This document shows, piece by piece, positions 1 to 11,972 of a DNA stretch of 64,000 nucleotides. Under the pieces are notes generated by a model. The model had not been told where the DNA came from. It was given only the letters and a program-made list of their open reading frames with translations, and did not search any database. Every line of letters begins with the position of its first letter. Position 1 is the first letter of the stretch. The position numbers and the translations under genes were made by a program. Source of the stretch: Thelonectria olida (lineage: Eukaryota > Ascomycota > Sordariomycetes > Hypocreales > Nectriaceae); the NCBI GenBank assembly GCA_020736575.1, contig JAGPYM010000008.1, forward strand, positions 682,001 through 746,000, given 5' to 3'.

Positions 1-2445
1 CCGTAGGGAGGATACTGAGGAGCACCGTATCCTGGGCCTCCGTACTGCTGAGGTGGTCCGGGAGGGGGAGCGCCCCATTGACCCGGTGGCGGCGCGCCGT
101 ATCCCTGCGGAGGAGGAGGACCGCCATAGCCGCCGTAAGAGGGCTGAGGAGGAGGAGCATTGTAACCGCCCTGGGGAGGTCCCTGTTGGTTATAACCACC
201 ATCAGACGAGCCATACGAAGGGTTTTGCCCATAATTGTAGGACTCTCTGCCACCACCAGGCATAGGTGTGCTGGAGAGATAATCCTTCGAGGGGTCGCCA
301 TCTTTGCCAGCCATGGAATCCATGTCGCGAGTGCTGATCTGGGACCAGAGACCGCCAGCTGTCTTGCCATGGCCGCCGTAGGTTGTGTGAGAACCACAGC
401 CGCCATCATGACTGACACCACGGCTGCCATCTTTGGAGTTGAGAATATGGTTCTTGTGGTTCTTGACGGACTCAGACGAGAGGATATGAGCAAGCTCATG
501 ACGGCGGGGGTGCTCGTTAGCCCACTTCTTGACCGTGTTGTACATGTCACGTTGAATCTCAACATGGTCGTTGCGGGCAGCGGGGTGGTGGAATGCGCGG
601 AGAATGTCGTTCATAATTTCATCAACAGAAACTGATGTGTTCTCCCAAGCATGGAGAATACGCCTGAGGTCTTGGTTAGTCGGAATAGAATGACTGGTGT
701 CAATGATAGTAACTCACGGGACGACATATTGGACGATAGTGGCGGCGATACGACCCGCGAGGGAGTTGAGGATGTTCGTGAAGTGGTCCTTGGACAGCAT
801 GGAATGCGTGGGATCGGAGCATCGAGGATTCTCCCAAGGCTCAAGCTGGGACTTGGCGCTGGCACTGATAACACCAGACGAGCCATCCTTCAGAGACTTG
901 GAGACCTGGTTGATGATGGGTCTAATGAAAGGGGCAAGAAGGCCGAGGATGAAAGCCGTCAAGGTCTCACCAATCTTCTCGAGGAGCTTCTCTAGACCTG
1001 GAATCTTGCTGATACCGCGACTAATAGCCTTGACGATCTTGTCTCGGAACTCGAGAATGGGATAGATCTGGCCTGCCACCTTGACAGGGTCGAAGTTGGG
1101 GCTCATACCAGGGACGACGTTGACGTTGTCACGGGTCAAGTCACCTCTCGCCTGCTGATGGTTCATCCGTTCCTGAGCATCTGATGCGGACTTGAGATCT
1201 CTGGCCTGAGAAGCGAAGCCATCACCAACGCCGGGCAGGGTTCCCACCAGAGAGATAAAGTCAGTGGGGGCACCTAGTCCAAAGAAACCTCGGGACGAGG
1301 AACCACCACCGCTGGAAGTACCCTCTGCGTTCTTCAGGGCAATGTCGACTTCATCAACTTCGGCCTGGGTAAAGTGGTCGGTTGCTTCTCCAATGACGGA
1401 GTGCAAGAAGTCAACAGCTCCAAAAGTGCCGGTGACAAGGGGAAAGACACGCTTCCCATGGAGATTGATCTCGGTGGCTGATCCACAATGGGCAAAGACA
1501 GCGTGATAGCCAAGTTCGCGCAGGGCAAGCTCGCAGTAGTTGCTGTGAGCACTGAAATCTTCCATACAGTGCAGAGCCTGACCGAGACACCTAAGAGCTT
1601 CGCATAGATCCTCCTCCTTGCCGTGCTTGGCACCGCTGGTGTAGAGGCGGCCAAAGTGGATAGACCTGGCAAAGCTGTATCGAAGATAGGATGCGCTGGT
1701 CGCCCATTGGCCGGTTTCGTTTGCGATATAGTTTTTCATTCCCGTTCGAGGATCTATCTGGGTTTCGATTGGTTGGACGGGGCCGCGCAGTCGTGGGTCA
1801 AAGGTTCGGGCATCGAGACCGTCTCCGTAACCAAGGGGGTTGTCGATGTGTTCCTCAGGGCGATACACACCGAGACGCTCCTCCGTCACTTCAAACTCCT
1901 CGGTGGCATATCCGAAAGCCATGAACGACATGACCCAAACCTGGGGCAGGGTTAGAGTTTCCGGACCAAATGGCTGAGAAGTCAATGGGATGTATCGACT
2001 TACGAGGATGCGAATCGTTGCGGCATTGGCACCCTTTAGACTGCCGATGTCTACAGCTTGAGAGTAGTCGCGTAGCCAATTGCCAAAGTAGACGCGCTTG
2101 ATGAGCATGGAAGTCCATTTTTTGCCGTGAAGAAATGCGATGGTCTCGAGAATATCCTCAATGTCTGCGATTGCGGAATGTGAGCAAGGTGTACATGTGC
2201 AGGGGAGCTCCCGAGGGGTAAGACGGTGAACGAACCTCCATGTCGCCAGTTGTGCCCCTCGACCTGGAGCGCGCGCAGTGTTAGTGATGGGAAGACTATG
2301 GACGACGAGTGCCAAGAAGAATGCGAACCTGTGCGATCGACGGAATGTTACCAGCTCCAAAGGCCGACGCTTTCCCGGGCAGCAAAATGAGGCAGACTGC
2401 GAAAAGGAGCAGCCAGGAGCCCCGCGGCATCGAAAATGACGGCAT
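1..2445 (-). CDS. het-c: HET-C heterokaryon incompatibility protein (C-terminus beyond window)
   Basis: HET-C proteins act in vegetative (heterokaryon) incompatibility, where allelic mismatch triggers death of fused hyphal cells. Exons: 2445-2329, 2263-2236, 2164-2004, 1940-718, 663-<1. All phases agree and give 730 residues before the window edge. The start at 2445 gives a clear signal peptide (MPSF..., hydrophobic WLLLFAVCLILL, end near Ala28) that would enter the secretory pathway. The body carries the family hallmarks VEGHNWRHGDIEDILETIAF, KRVYFGNWLRDYSQ, and CMEDFSAHSNYCELALRELG. The C-terminus is a Gly/Pro/Tyr/Gln-rich low-complexity tail (GGYNAPPPQPSYGG, QGYGAPPPG) that runs off the left edge. 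In Neurospora a short variable domain sets het-c allele specificity; which residues do so here cannot be seen. The usual partner, a HET-domain gene, is not in the window but could lie to the left. The first two introns are short and flank a 28-nt exon. The family call is secure. Confidence 0.95.
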
Positions 2446-4607
2446 GACGCAGCCCTACAAGTGAGCAGCAGCAGCACGGACAAGCGGGCGGGGTTATTTT
2501 AGGTGGTTGTGGTTTTTCCGCGAGAGGTACGCGAAAGGAATGATGCACTGCGAGAGAGGGTAGGAGGAGGGTAAGAGACGAGGAGATCAAGAATTGAAGA
2601 GGTGATGAGACAAGAGAAAAGTAAAAAAAAAACAAGCTGCGATGTCGTCCCCGGGTTGGGTTGGCAAGTGAGATGAGCTGAAGGTCTTGGGGTGGTTGCC
2701 ACTTTGATGACGGGGAACTGTGGCTTGACAGCTCCAGCCCAGCTCAAGCAAAGCGCGGGCCGTAGGGCAGAAATGGCTTCTTCCACTGGCCCAATTCGTA
2801 AGTCATGAGCCTGATTCCCCGCCAGGCCTCCAAGGACTTCACACCGTCACATGGAGCTCCATGTACTGTGACGAGGCCCCAGGGGAACTATCTAATCCTC
2901 CATGGATGAATGCGGTTTGTTGCTGACAGGCAAGCGATTTTCGGCCATGATCGACAATCTTGCCGTTTCAGTTGCTGTGGCGCTGATGCGTCGATCTCAG
3001 CTACGGATCTTAACCACCAAAAGTGCATGTGCGAAGGGTGGGGTGAGCTCGACGGGAGGATTTGATCAAGAAGACGCCGTCTCTTGACGATGGCGATCTA
3101 GACAGGTGACGGAGACGCAACGAGTCGCCTTGTCAGAGACATGGCCATGGAAAGTACCCAAACGCTCAATACGAAGACGGGAGATATAATGCTGACTGCC
3201 CGAAAAACAAACCTCCTTTGAGTCAACTCTGCACTCTATCATCAGCTCACCAGTCAGCATGCAAGGGGTAAGCCACCACTCGTTGCTTGCTTCCTGCCAT
3301 TTCAGCGGTGATACGTGAATGTGCACTGCATTGGCATCTTGTCATGGGCTTGGTACTTTGAAGTCGTCGCCGCCAAGACTTCAAGACAGCTGAAGTTGGT
3401 GGCTTGGGCTGCTGTGCACTACACGCGTCCAACTTGTCCAGCCTTTGGTAAAGTGGACTGATGACTTCCAGAAGTTCCGAGCCTGAATAAGTAGTACGAA
3501 TATTGCTATTCGTGGTAATTATTACTGCTGTTGCAACTTGCGAAGCACCCGAATACAAGGTTTTTGCGTCTGTCCCCTTGTCCCTTGTTGTTGTTGTTGT
3601 GACACACACACTCACTCGGCCGTACAAGGTTCCCGTCAGAACTCCATGTCACTCACTCATCCGATGGCTCCGAGACCCCAGACAACGCACGCACTCCCAT
3701 GTTTCCACACCTTGACACTTGGACGTGGTTTACTCAGCGGCGAGAGTGAGGGCGAGCCCCTCGGATCTTGGAGTTCCCGGTGGGGCCAGATTTTTTGCTC
3801 TGGCAGACAGTGTTGGTGTTGTTGCTCGCAACGTCGATTGAATGAGCCCCTGGACTGATGACTGATTGACTGATTGATTAGATGGCTTGGAGCAGGCCTC
3901 TTCAGGCACCAGCATAAACATCGAGGTGCACCGAAATTAACAGCTTTGATGATGCGCAGATCCAAACTAAAAGAACAGCTGTCTTTGTAATCCCCATTAA
4001 TTAGTCAATGGCGAGTTTGTACATAGTCAGTCAGGTCTAAGACGGAACGCCGGGACGATAATATCCAATTGTAATTAATCGTCCCCTTACAATAACACCG
4101 TAAAATTCACGTCACAACCCCTCTCGACAAGGGCTAAAGGGAACAGAATCTACGAATGAGGCCACACGAGTAATCGCCCGCGTCCCATTGGAATATCTGA
4201 CTGCAAATCTATCTTCCTCTTCCGGCAATTCCCAGAGCTGCCGTCGGTGTGGCCTGTTCGACGGTCATTGTAGCGCCACTCTGTCGCTAACACAGATGGG
4301 GAGGATCCTCATTAAAAAAAAAACCCCCCCCGAACCCCTGCTCTTGCTCCGGCCTCCCGTCACCCCGTCTCCTCTTCATGTCCGTATAACTCGCCGAGCG
4401 TTGGCACCGTTTTTCTCTTCGTTCTGTTTCAATCGCTGTTTGCCAGGCGTCTTGTTTCTCCTCCTTGTGGCTGTTCCGACGCTCCTTCCTCAACCCTCCC
4501 GTGCCGACATCTCCCACTCGCGTATCGCGTCGTCGCCTCTTACAATTGTTGCCCGACCGCATCCGACCAACTGATCCCACTTCCCATTTCCCACCGCCAT
4601 CTCCATC
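2446..4607. other. Intergenic spacer, shared promoter of het-c and SCS7
   Basis: About 2.2 kb between two divergent genes. Short frames on both strands have no family resemblance and no codon bias. The side next to het-c has an A-rich run near 2620-2633. The side next to the hydroxylase turns strongly CT-rich from about 4330 to 4607, which is a common 5' leader style in filamentous fungi. A run of near repeats of GATTGACT-like units lies at 3858-3882. I see no RNA gene or mobile element. Confidence 0.6.
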
Positions 4608-5821
4608 ATGCCTGCTCGAACGCTTCCCACCTTCACTCGTGCCGAGGTTGAGTCGCATAATTCTCAGAAGTCTTGTTATGTCACTATTGGCAACAAGGTC
4701 TACGACATCACCGACTTCGCCGAAGACCATCCCGGTGGCGCCGACCTCGTCTATGACTACGCCGGCCAAGACATTGAGGATATCCTGAAGGACTCAGATT
4801 CGCACACACACTCCGAGGCCGCATACGATGTTCTTGACGACTCCCTTGTCGGCTTCCTCGTTCAACAAAAGACTGCGAATGGCAATGGCAACGCCAACGG
4901 GGGTGCGAATGGAGCTTTCAACGGCCATGCTAACGGGCCTGCCGACGGTGCCACCAATGAGGAACCTGTTATCCACCCTCGAACCGGCATGGCTTGCGAG
5001 GAGGACTTGTCCAAGGATACCGACTATGACACCGACTACAAGAGACACAAGTTCCTTGATCTGAACCGTCCTCTCTTCCCTCAGATCTGGTTTGGTGGCT
5101 TCTCCAAAGAGTTCTACCTCGACCAAGTTCATCGCCCGCGGCACTACAAGGGCGGCCAGTCCGCACCTCTCTTTGGCAACTTCCTTGAGCCCCTCTCCAA
5201 GACGCCTTGGTGGATGATTCCTACTGTTTGGCTGCCCTGGGTCGCGTACGGTCTCTATCAAGCCTCCGAAGGCTTCAGCACCCAGTTCAAGACCGTTGCC
5301 TATTTCGGTTCTGGTATTCTCCTCTGGACCCTCATCGAGTACATCTTGCACCGATTCCTGTTCCATCTTGACTAGTATGTCCTCGTGTTTCCTTTACATC
5401 CAAACTTTGCTAACCTTTCATCAGCTATCTCCCTGATAACCGTGTGGGCATCACCATGCACTTTTTGCTACATGGCATTCACCATTACCTGCCCATGGAC
5501 AAGTACCGACTCGTTATGCCCCCGACCCTCTTTGTAGCACTAGCAACTCCATTCTGGTACCTTGCTCATGCCATCTTCACATACAGCTGGCATGCTGGTA
5601 CTGCTGTCTACTGTGGCGGCATCTTCGGATACGTCTGCTACGATCTGACCCACTACTTCCTCCACCACCAAAATCTTCCCCTGTGGTACAAGGAGCTGAA
5701 GAAGTATCATCTTGCTCACCACTTCCTTGATTACGAGCTTGGCTTTGGCGTCACCAGCAAGTTTTGGGACTCCCTCTTTGGTACTGAGCTGCAGTACGAT
5801 GACAAGAAGAAGTCGAACTAA
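4608..5821 (+). CDS. SCS7: Sphingolipid/fatty acid alpha(2)-hydroxylase, SCS7/FA2H family
   Basis: Adds a 2-hydroxyl to the N-acyl chain of ceramides in the ER membrane, using electrons from its own cytochrome b5 domain. Exons 4608-5374 and 5425-5821 give 387 residues; the 50-nt intron has GTATGT, branch CTAAC and TCAG. Residues about 8-85 form the b5 domain with heme ligand His41 in HPGG and a second His in the HTHSEAAYD stretch. A Gly/Asn-rich linker (about 91-116) follows. The hydroxylase part has membrane segments and the histidine clusters of the di-iron site: EYILHRFLFH, HFLLHGIHHYLP, HYFLHH, YHLAHHFLDYELGFGV. The C-terminus ends in a lysine-rich DDKKKSN, which resembles an ER-retrieval signal but is not a strict KKxx. 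Length matches yeast Scs7 (384 residues). The start has a CATCATG context after a CT-rich leader. Confidence 0.97.
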
Positions 5822-6365
5822 ATTCGTCCAACATTCTCACTGGACTCAATTCTTTCTCCATCAAATCACCCTTGGGGAGATTTGTACAATTTTTGTCTCA
5901 ACCAGAATGCTTGACATTGATATGAGTGGGCACCCAAGCAGTCATGATTTAGGATGGTAACGAGCTTATGCCGGGCGCAGGGCATTTATGACCACAAATA
6001 ATTACTACTATAGTTTAATGCTCTGGATTGGACGCGTGGCAGGATAGCTACTCTTGGACAAATCTAAATAATAATCACTTTTTCAATTTTCCAAATCATC
6101 TTCCTCCTACTCCAAATTCACATGCAAGGGGACTGACCGACGTGTACAATTGTGGCGCATCACGTGACACCGGGTGTGGCTGAGCCTAAAACCCTGTTTC
6201 ATCAGGCATCACCTGGAAAGCCCCAACACGTTTCTTCGGATCCTCCCAACGCCGCCCCATATCGACGCAGACAGCCGTGCAACAACACAGCTTGACTAAC
6301 TTGGAAGCCCGATTAGGTGCACCATTCACAAGGATCTCCAAGACACACACAACGACATAGAAACC
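5822..6365. other. Intergenic spacer between SCS7 and the RBM39-like gene
   Basis: A 544-base spacer between two genes on the same strand. It begins with the AT-rich 3' end of the hydroxylase gene. A CACGTG core (atCACGTGac, about 6161-6170) lies some 200 bases before the next start and could bind a bHLH factor. The last 150 bases are C-rich and include CAACACGTTTC and CACACACAACG. No coding potential was seen. Confidence 0.5.
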
Positions 6366-8169
6366 ATGAGCACTTTAGACGTCGAAGCCCTTCTTGACGC
6401 CACGGCAAAGGACACCGAGCAGAAGGTCAAGAGTCCTACTGAGGAAAATTCCAGGGATGGGCGGTCCGATCGCCGGGACAAGGATCGAGAACGCGACCGC
6501 GGTCGTGACGGCAGCCGACACCGAGACCGTGACGACCGGCGAAGACGAGACCGTCGAGAGAACAGCCAGACTCGAAGCCGAAAAGGCACGCCGGATCTAG
6601 GAACACCCCGAAGCGATGCTGGAAGCCACAAGAGTAGGAGAAGAAGCAGAAGCCGTGATGACGACCGCCGCCACTCACGCCGAAACAGAGACGGCGACTA
6701 CTACAGAGGTGGACGACGCTCTCGATCTCGATCTCGCTCACCGTATCGCCACTATCGCCCTCGCGAGGAGCGTGACTCCCGTGACCGACGTGATCGTGAC
6801 CGCCGTCCCCGCGAGTATGGCCGTGGCCGGGATGACGAACGTCGAGGAGACTTCAACAAGCGTGAGGCCACACCCCAGCTTACTGAAGATGAACGGGATC
6901 GCCGCACTGTATTTGTCCAGCAGCTTGCAGCCCGTCTGCGTACTCGCGAGTTGAAAGAGTTCTTCGAGAAGGTTGGCCCTGTCAACGAGGCTCAAATCGT
7001 CAAGGACCGTATCAGCCAAAGATCCAAGGGGTATGTCTCATCATCTTTTTTTCTTCCTGAGTGTAAGCTAACGTGAATAATAGAGTTGGTTACGTCGAGT
7101 TCAAGAACGAAGATTCCGTTACGCAGGCCCTTCAACTCACTGGACAGAAACTCCTAGGTATCCCTGTCATTGTTCAATTGACAGAAGCCGAGAAGAACCG
7201 ACAAGCCCGCAACCCCGAAGCCGGCGCCCACCCCAATTCCATCCCATTCCATCGCCTCTACGTTGGCAACATTCACTTCAACGTGACCGAGCAGGATCTG
7301 CAAGCTGTTTTTGAGCCTTTTGGCGAGCTTGAGTTTGTTCAACTTCAGAAGGACGAGAACGGCCGAAGCCGCGGATACGGGTTTGTCCAGTTCCGTGATG
7401 CAACACAGGCACGAGAGGCTCTGGAGAAGATGAATGGCTTTGATCTGGCCGGCCGTCCTATCCGTGTCGGTCTCGGAAACGATAAGTTCACCCCTGAGAG
7501 CACTGCCAACCTGTTGCAGAGATTTTCCGGCCAGAATCAGCAGTTCCAGGGCTCCGCCTTTTCTGGTGCTGGTGGACGTGGCCCACAGACGTCCGCCTTC
7601 GATCGAGCGGGAGGACGAGAGAGTGAGAAATCCGGTGGTGCAAGCGCCCTTGACGACACCGATGTCGCTGGCGTCAACTTTAACAACTACAGTCGCGATG
7701 CATTGATGAGAAAGCTTGCCAGGACTGACGATAACACCAATGGCAATGACGAGCGACAGGTCCTGAAGCCCAAGACGGAGACTAAGCCTCTCCCCGTCAA
7801 TGTCAACATGGCGAGTCGCTGTGTTGTCCTACACAACATGTTTGAACCTGAAGAGCAAGTCACCCCTCCATTAGATCAAATGACGAGCAGTTTACTAACT
7901 ACGAATGTAGGGAAGAAGGTGACGAATGGGTTAAAGAGCTCGAGGATGACGTTAGGCAGGAGGCCGAGTCGAAATACGGACATGTCGTGCACATCTCGGT
8001 CGACCCCAACTCTAAGGGAGACATCTATCTCAAGTTTGACAAAGTCCAGGGCGGCGAAAATGCTATCAAGGGCCTCAACGGCCGATACTTTGGAGGACGA
8101 ATGATCGACGCGGCGCCTGTTGTAGATGCCGTCTACAGCAGTTTGTTCTCTCGCACTCGGGCAATCTAA
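6366..8169 (+). CDS. RNA splicing factor, RBM39/CAPER (Rsd1) family, SR and RRM domains
   Basis: Predicted nuclear pre-mRNA splicing factor of the RBM39/HCC1/Rsd1 family, which bridges U2AF and U2 snRNP functions. Exons 6366-7030, 7084-7854 and 7911-8169 give 564 residues. The N-terminal 160 residues are an Arg/Ser/Asp-rich (RS-like) domain with [12 protein letters not shown]1 runs from about [13 protein letters not shown] through [11 protein letters not shown]2 has RLYVGNIHF and RGYGFVQF. A linker follows, then the C-terminal UHM-type domain ([12 protein letters not shown] to [12 protein letters not shown]). The second intron is non-canonical: donor GCAAGT (7855-7860), branch TACTAAC, acceptor GTAG (7910). 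Only this GC-AG splice keeps phase and gives the family's acidic stretch FEPEEEEGDEW; the nearest GT donor leads to a stop. RBM39 proteins commonly have three RRM/UHM units, as here. Confidence 0.95.
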
Positions 8170-9671
8170 AGCTAATGTTGGCTTGTCGGCACTGCTGTTT
8201 AGGACACGATGCAGGTTAGCAGTGTCCGTCCAAATCGGCTAGCTGAAGGCACCCTGACTAAGACTTGCTGGTCGTTTCAATAGGCATGAAGCCTTTGCTT
8301 CCCCCAGAGAGCCCTCTCTCAAGACGATTCACCCATCCTCCGACAACGCTCCTCTCTCACCTCACCCTCACCCTACTATATACATTTGGGACGCATCTCC
8401 GAGCACCCCCGTTCCCCCTTTTCTTAACACTTGGTGTTATAGGTTTTTTCCCAGTTCTCTGGACGCCACACGTACTCCTGGGTTCACCAGCGATGACACT
8501 CTCAGGTTCAGCACTCCCTAGGTGCAAGCCCCCTTGCTGATATCTGTACCATAGGATGGCCCCCTTCGCGGCACCTGCCCAGAGCACCGACATATTTGTC
8601 TAGATAGCATATGACTGGTACAAAATAGATTGTGTTTGAACGTAACCGGCTGTCTGCTCTATTTCGTGATGTCTGCCTATACCACAGGGCGTGGAGACGA
8701 AAGACCCTATGCTCTAGCATAACATGCTTGGTCTTCGACTTCGATCTTCTCCCATCCCTGCTTACCTAAGTACCTAGGTCGAGGACAGGTGAGTGTGTTC
8801 GTGGGGTTCATGTAAGTGGTTACTGCGTTCGCATTCATCTCGCCCTCGTCGATTTTGCATATACTTCTGACTATAGCTCCCGGGCTCCAAGAACACCAAG
8901 CCTGCTGGACCTTTTGGATAGTTTGAGAGGTTGTAAGTGAGCCCAGGCTCCAGGAGTGCCCATTCGCATATGTCCTTGCTGAATTTGGCTCAGAAAGGTC
9001 TGTTCTGGGCTTCTTCATGGCAACTGGTCTTGACTCGTTGGGGTATTAGGCTGAAGCCAAGTATGCGAGCTCTACGCATCCTCTCGAAACGGTATATAGA
9101 GCTCGCACTTCTGCTTGGGCCAAGGTCGCTTTCGTCTCAACAAGACTGATTCATCTCCCCCCCCCCCCCCCCCCCTCCCTGAACCACCACGACTCGATAT
9201 GCTTGGCTGAGAGGCGAGTTTGCTCTTTGCACAACCCACTTTCGTCGAGTTTACTGTTCTCTTGTTCGTCAAAAGGCACCTGCAATTTCCTGACGTGCAG
9301 CGAATAGTCGAGGAGAGGCCTTCTCTGCTTATGAGGTCACTCGCCTTTTCCTCGTCAACGCATCCCATCTCCTCTTGTTTTTCTTCTCTCCCACCTTTTC
9401 CTTCACAACAACATCCTTCCTCTCGTTTGCACTCGCACACACGTCCACACACAACCTGCGCAAACTCTCACTCGTTTTCATTCTTCTGCAAACACTCCCT
9501 TCCCTTTTAACACCCTCTTTCCGTCTGCGCAAGCACAAAACATCGGAGTCTCTTCTCTTGGGCCTAGAAGCGTGAGAGGGTCCGTCCTCGCATCAAACCT
9601 CGTCCAGACAGTCCGCTGTGGTTTTGGATTCCAACACACGCTTCGAGTGAGCAGCTCCTCGTACGGACACT
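8170..9671. other. Intergenic spacer with C19 homopolymer
   Basis: About 1.5 kb without a supported gene. It has the 3' end of the splicing-factor gene, then a motif TACCTAGGTC at 8771-8780 of a type repeated across the window. An uninterrupted run of 19 C lies at 9157-9175. A CT-rich leader (about 9340-9540) precedes the next gene. Open frames here are short and lack codon bias. Confidence 0.55.
9157..9175. repeat. Poly-C homopolymer tract (C19)
   Basis: Nineteen consecutive C residues, then T and three more C. It sits about 500 bases upstream of the coiled-coil gene at 9672. Such a run is prone to slippage both in the cell and in sequencing, so its exact length is uncertain. Confidence 0.9.
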
Positions 9672-11972
9672 ATGCTGTCCATCAACTTCTCGACCCCTCT
9701 TGCGGGCGCTGCCCGGTCTGAGCGGATCAAGCAGATGACCAGGAACCACGTGAGCTCGCCTTTCTCTGTCTCTTCGCCGTGCACCTCTTCCGTCCGGCCT
9801 CTTGAAAGCAAGCAAGCAAGCACAGATGCTGACCTTTCATCGCAGCCCGCCTTTGAACAGGCCCGCTCCTCGCAGGAGATTCTCGTCAAGATCCAAACGT
9901 CGCTGCGCCGCATGCCCGGCGTCTCGGCCAAGGAGTCCAACGAGATCATCTCGCAGCTTCAGGAGGTCGGCCAGATCATCAGCCAGGAGGTCAGTCAGCT
10001 GGTCGATGCCCTCATGAACCTGCAGCTGGACCAGGAGGACACGGACCGGGCCATCGCGCGCATGAGCATCGAAGCCAACCTGGCCAAGGCTGAGGTCGAG
10101 GACCGCACCCAGAACTTGAGTTTGCTTAAGGTCGAGCTGAGCGAGGAGAAGGACAAGCGCAAGAGTGCTGAGGCCGAGGTGTCTAAGGTCGTGGAGAATC
10201 TCCAGAAGATTACTCAGGAGTTCAAGTGGCACAAGGAGAAGGAGAACCGTGATAAGGAAGAAAAGTCTCCCTCTCGTTCGGAAATCATCAAGGTGAGTAC
10301 GAATCATCCAACTCGCTGGCGATGATGAGAAACGAGAAGCTAACCTCCGCGCCACAGTCACTCGAGGACACCATCGAGCATCTCGAGGGCCAGGTCAACA
10401 ACCGTCGATCCCTCTGGGTCATGAAGCACTCCAGCCCCGAGTCGGTTGCCCGCGCCATCACGACAATTGCTGGGTCGTGCCCAGACAAGGAGGCTGTCCA
10501 CCAGTCCATCATGTCTCTTCGACCTGAGAACTGCGACAACGCCTCCGAGCCTAAGCCACGGGAGGACAAGAACCTCTCCAATGTGTTCTCTGACATGGCC
10601 CTCCAGCCTGCGCGTCCCGCCACCAGCTTCCAGCCCAACCGAGCCGGCGGGCCTGGCGGCTTTGCTGCTCCTCCTCGCTTCGGTCCTCTGACCAGCGGCC
10701 CTCCTCGCGCTCCCTCGGTCATGCCCTCCGACCGCCGCCCTTCTTCGGCCTGGGCTCCTCCCCCTTCTCGGGATCCTGCTCGGGACCCCCCTCGCTGGGG
10801 ACCACCTCAGCCAGGCAACGCCAACGCCAACTCCCAGGCCATGGGGTTCGGACGAGCCCCCTCGCGTCGTGGCTTTCACAACGGGTCTTACCGATCCAAC
10901 ACGCCCGACTTCTTCAACCAGAACACGACTCCCTCAGACAAGGGCAGCTTCCGTCCCGAGAGCGCCTACGGCCATCGCCAGAGCTACTATCCCGGCACCC
11001 CATCCACCACTCGCAGCAAGTACAGCCGCTTCCGGGATCCCATATCTCCCGAGTACAACGGCGCTCACTCTGCGCCCATGGCTGCTCGTGGCGCCCTGAT
11101 CCATATCACCGAGATGACTATCAACGCCTGGAACGAGCAGATCATGGACCTCTACGGCACCATCCGCAACTTTGTCGACCGCAACGCCTGCGACCCCATC
11201 AACTCGATGCCTACTGACCTATCTACCACCCGCCTCTGGCCTGTCCTCATCGCGACCTACTTCCCGCTCAACGAGTCCGAGGCCATGTCGTATCTCGACC
11301 ACCACCTCAAGGAGGTGAGCTCCAAGTCGTGTCTAGTCACTCGAGTCATCATCGACTTTATTGTCAACCGCGTCTGGGTTCCGCGTGCTTGGTGTGGCGC
11401 CGACAACGATACGACCCTCAGTCTTATGGATCTGGTCAAGGAGATGAACCAAACTCGGGGTAAGCAAGCCACAGCCGATACCTTGCTGATGAACACTTAC
11501 TGAGACATATACTGTAGGTCAACCTTCCAGCTACCGCCAGCCACTCCTCGACCGCCAAGCCACCGTCATCGACGGCATCCTCCGACTCGACCACTACCAA
11601 GACTTCAGCAAGGAGCGCATCGTGCAGATCACCGAGATGCTGCTCGAGATGATCCGGCCCCTGTTCAACGAAACCGCCAGCGACGCCAGCGCCTACCGCG
11701 ACCTCGAGATCGTGTCGCGCATGGCGTGGGCGCTGTCGTCGCGCATCCTCAGCAGCCGGCTGACGTTTGACTTCCGCTTCCCCGAGGTCGGCACCCGCTT
11801 CTCGTGCCAGAGCATGATTCCCATCTGGCCCAACTTGGAGCCCACGGAGCTGCAGGCTAGGCACTGGCGCGTGGCCCTCGTCACCACGCCCGTCATCACG
11901 TGCCGCAATGACACCGGGTCCAACATCTCGGCGCACTCGGTTGCGTTGGCGGATGTTATCTGCATGCAGTAG
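9672..11972 (+). CDS. Conserved-looking fungal protein of unknown function, coiled coil plus Pro-rich linker
   Basis: I do not recognise this family. Exons 9672-9749, 9846-10292, 10358-11459 and 11518-11972 give 693 residues. The first intron (9750-9845, GTGAGC to GCAG with branch GCTGAC) is 96 nt, a multiple of three without a stop, so retention would add 32 residues in frame. Residues about 30-190 are predicted coiled coil (many Glu/Lys/Leu, for example AEVEDRTQNLSLLKVELSEE). A Pro/Ser/Arg-rich disordered linker (about 225-400) follows. The C-terminal 280 residues look globular and helical (ITEMTINAWNEQIMDLYGTI, EIVSRMAWALSSRIL). No catalytic motif, signal peptide or membrane segment was seen. 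A cytoskeletal or scaffold role is possible from the coiled coil but is only a guess. Strong third-position C bias supports coding. Confidence 0.85.

Noticed and set aside
714..2483. Single long HET-C frame starting at 2483
   Set aside because: The region upstream of 2164 in this frame is intron and leader; the spliced start at 2445 in another frame gives a clear signal peptide and the conserved VEGHNWRHG block.
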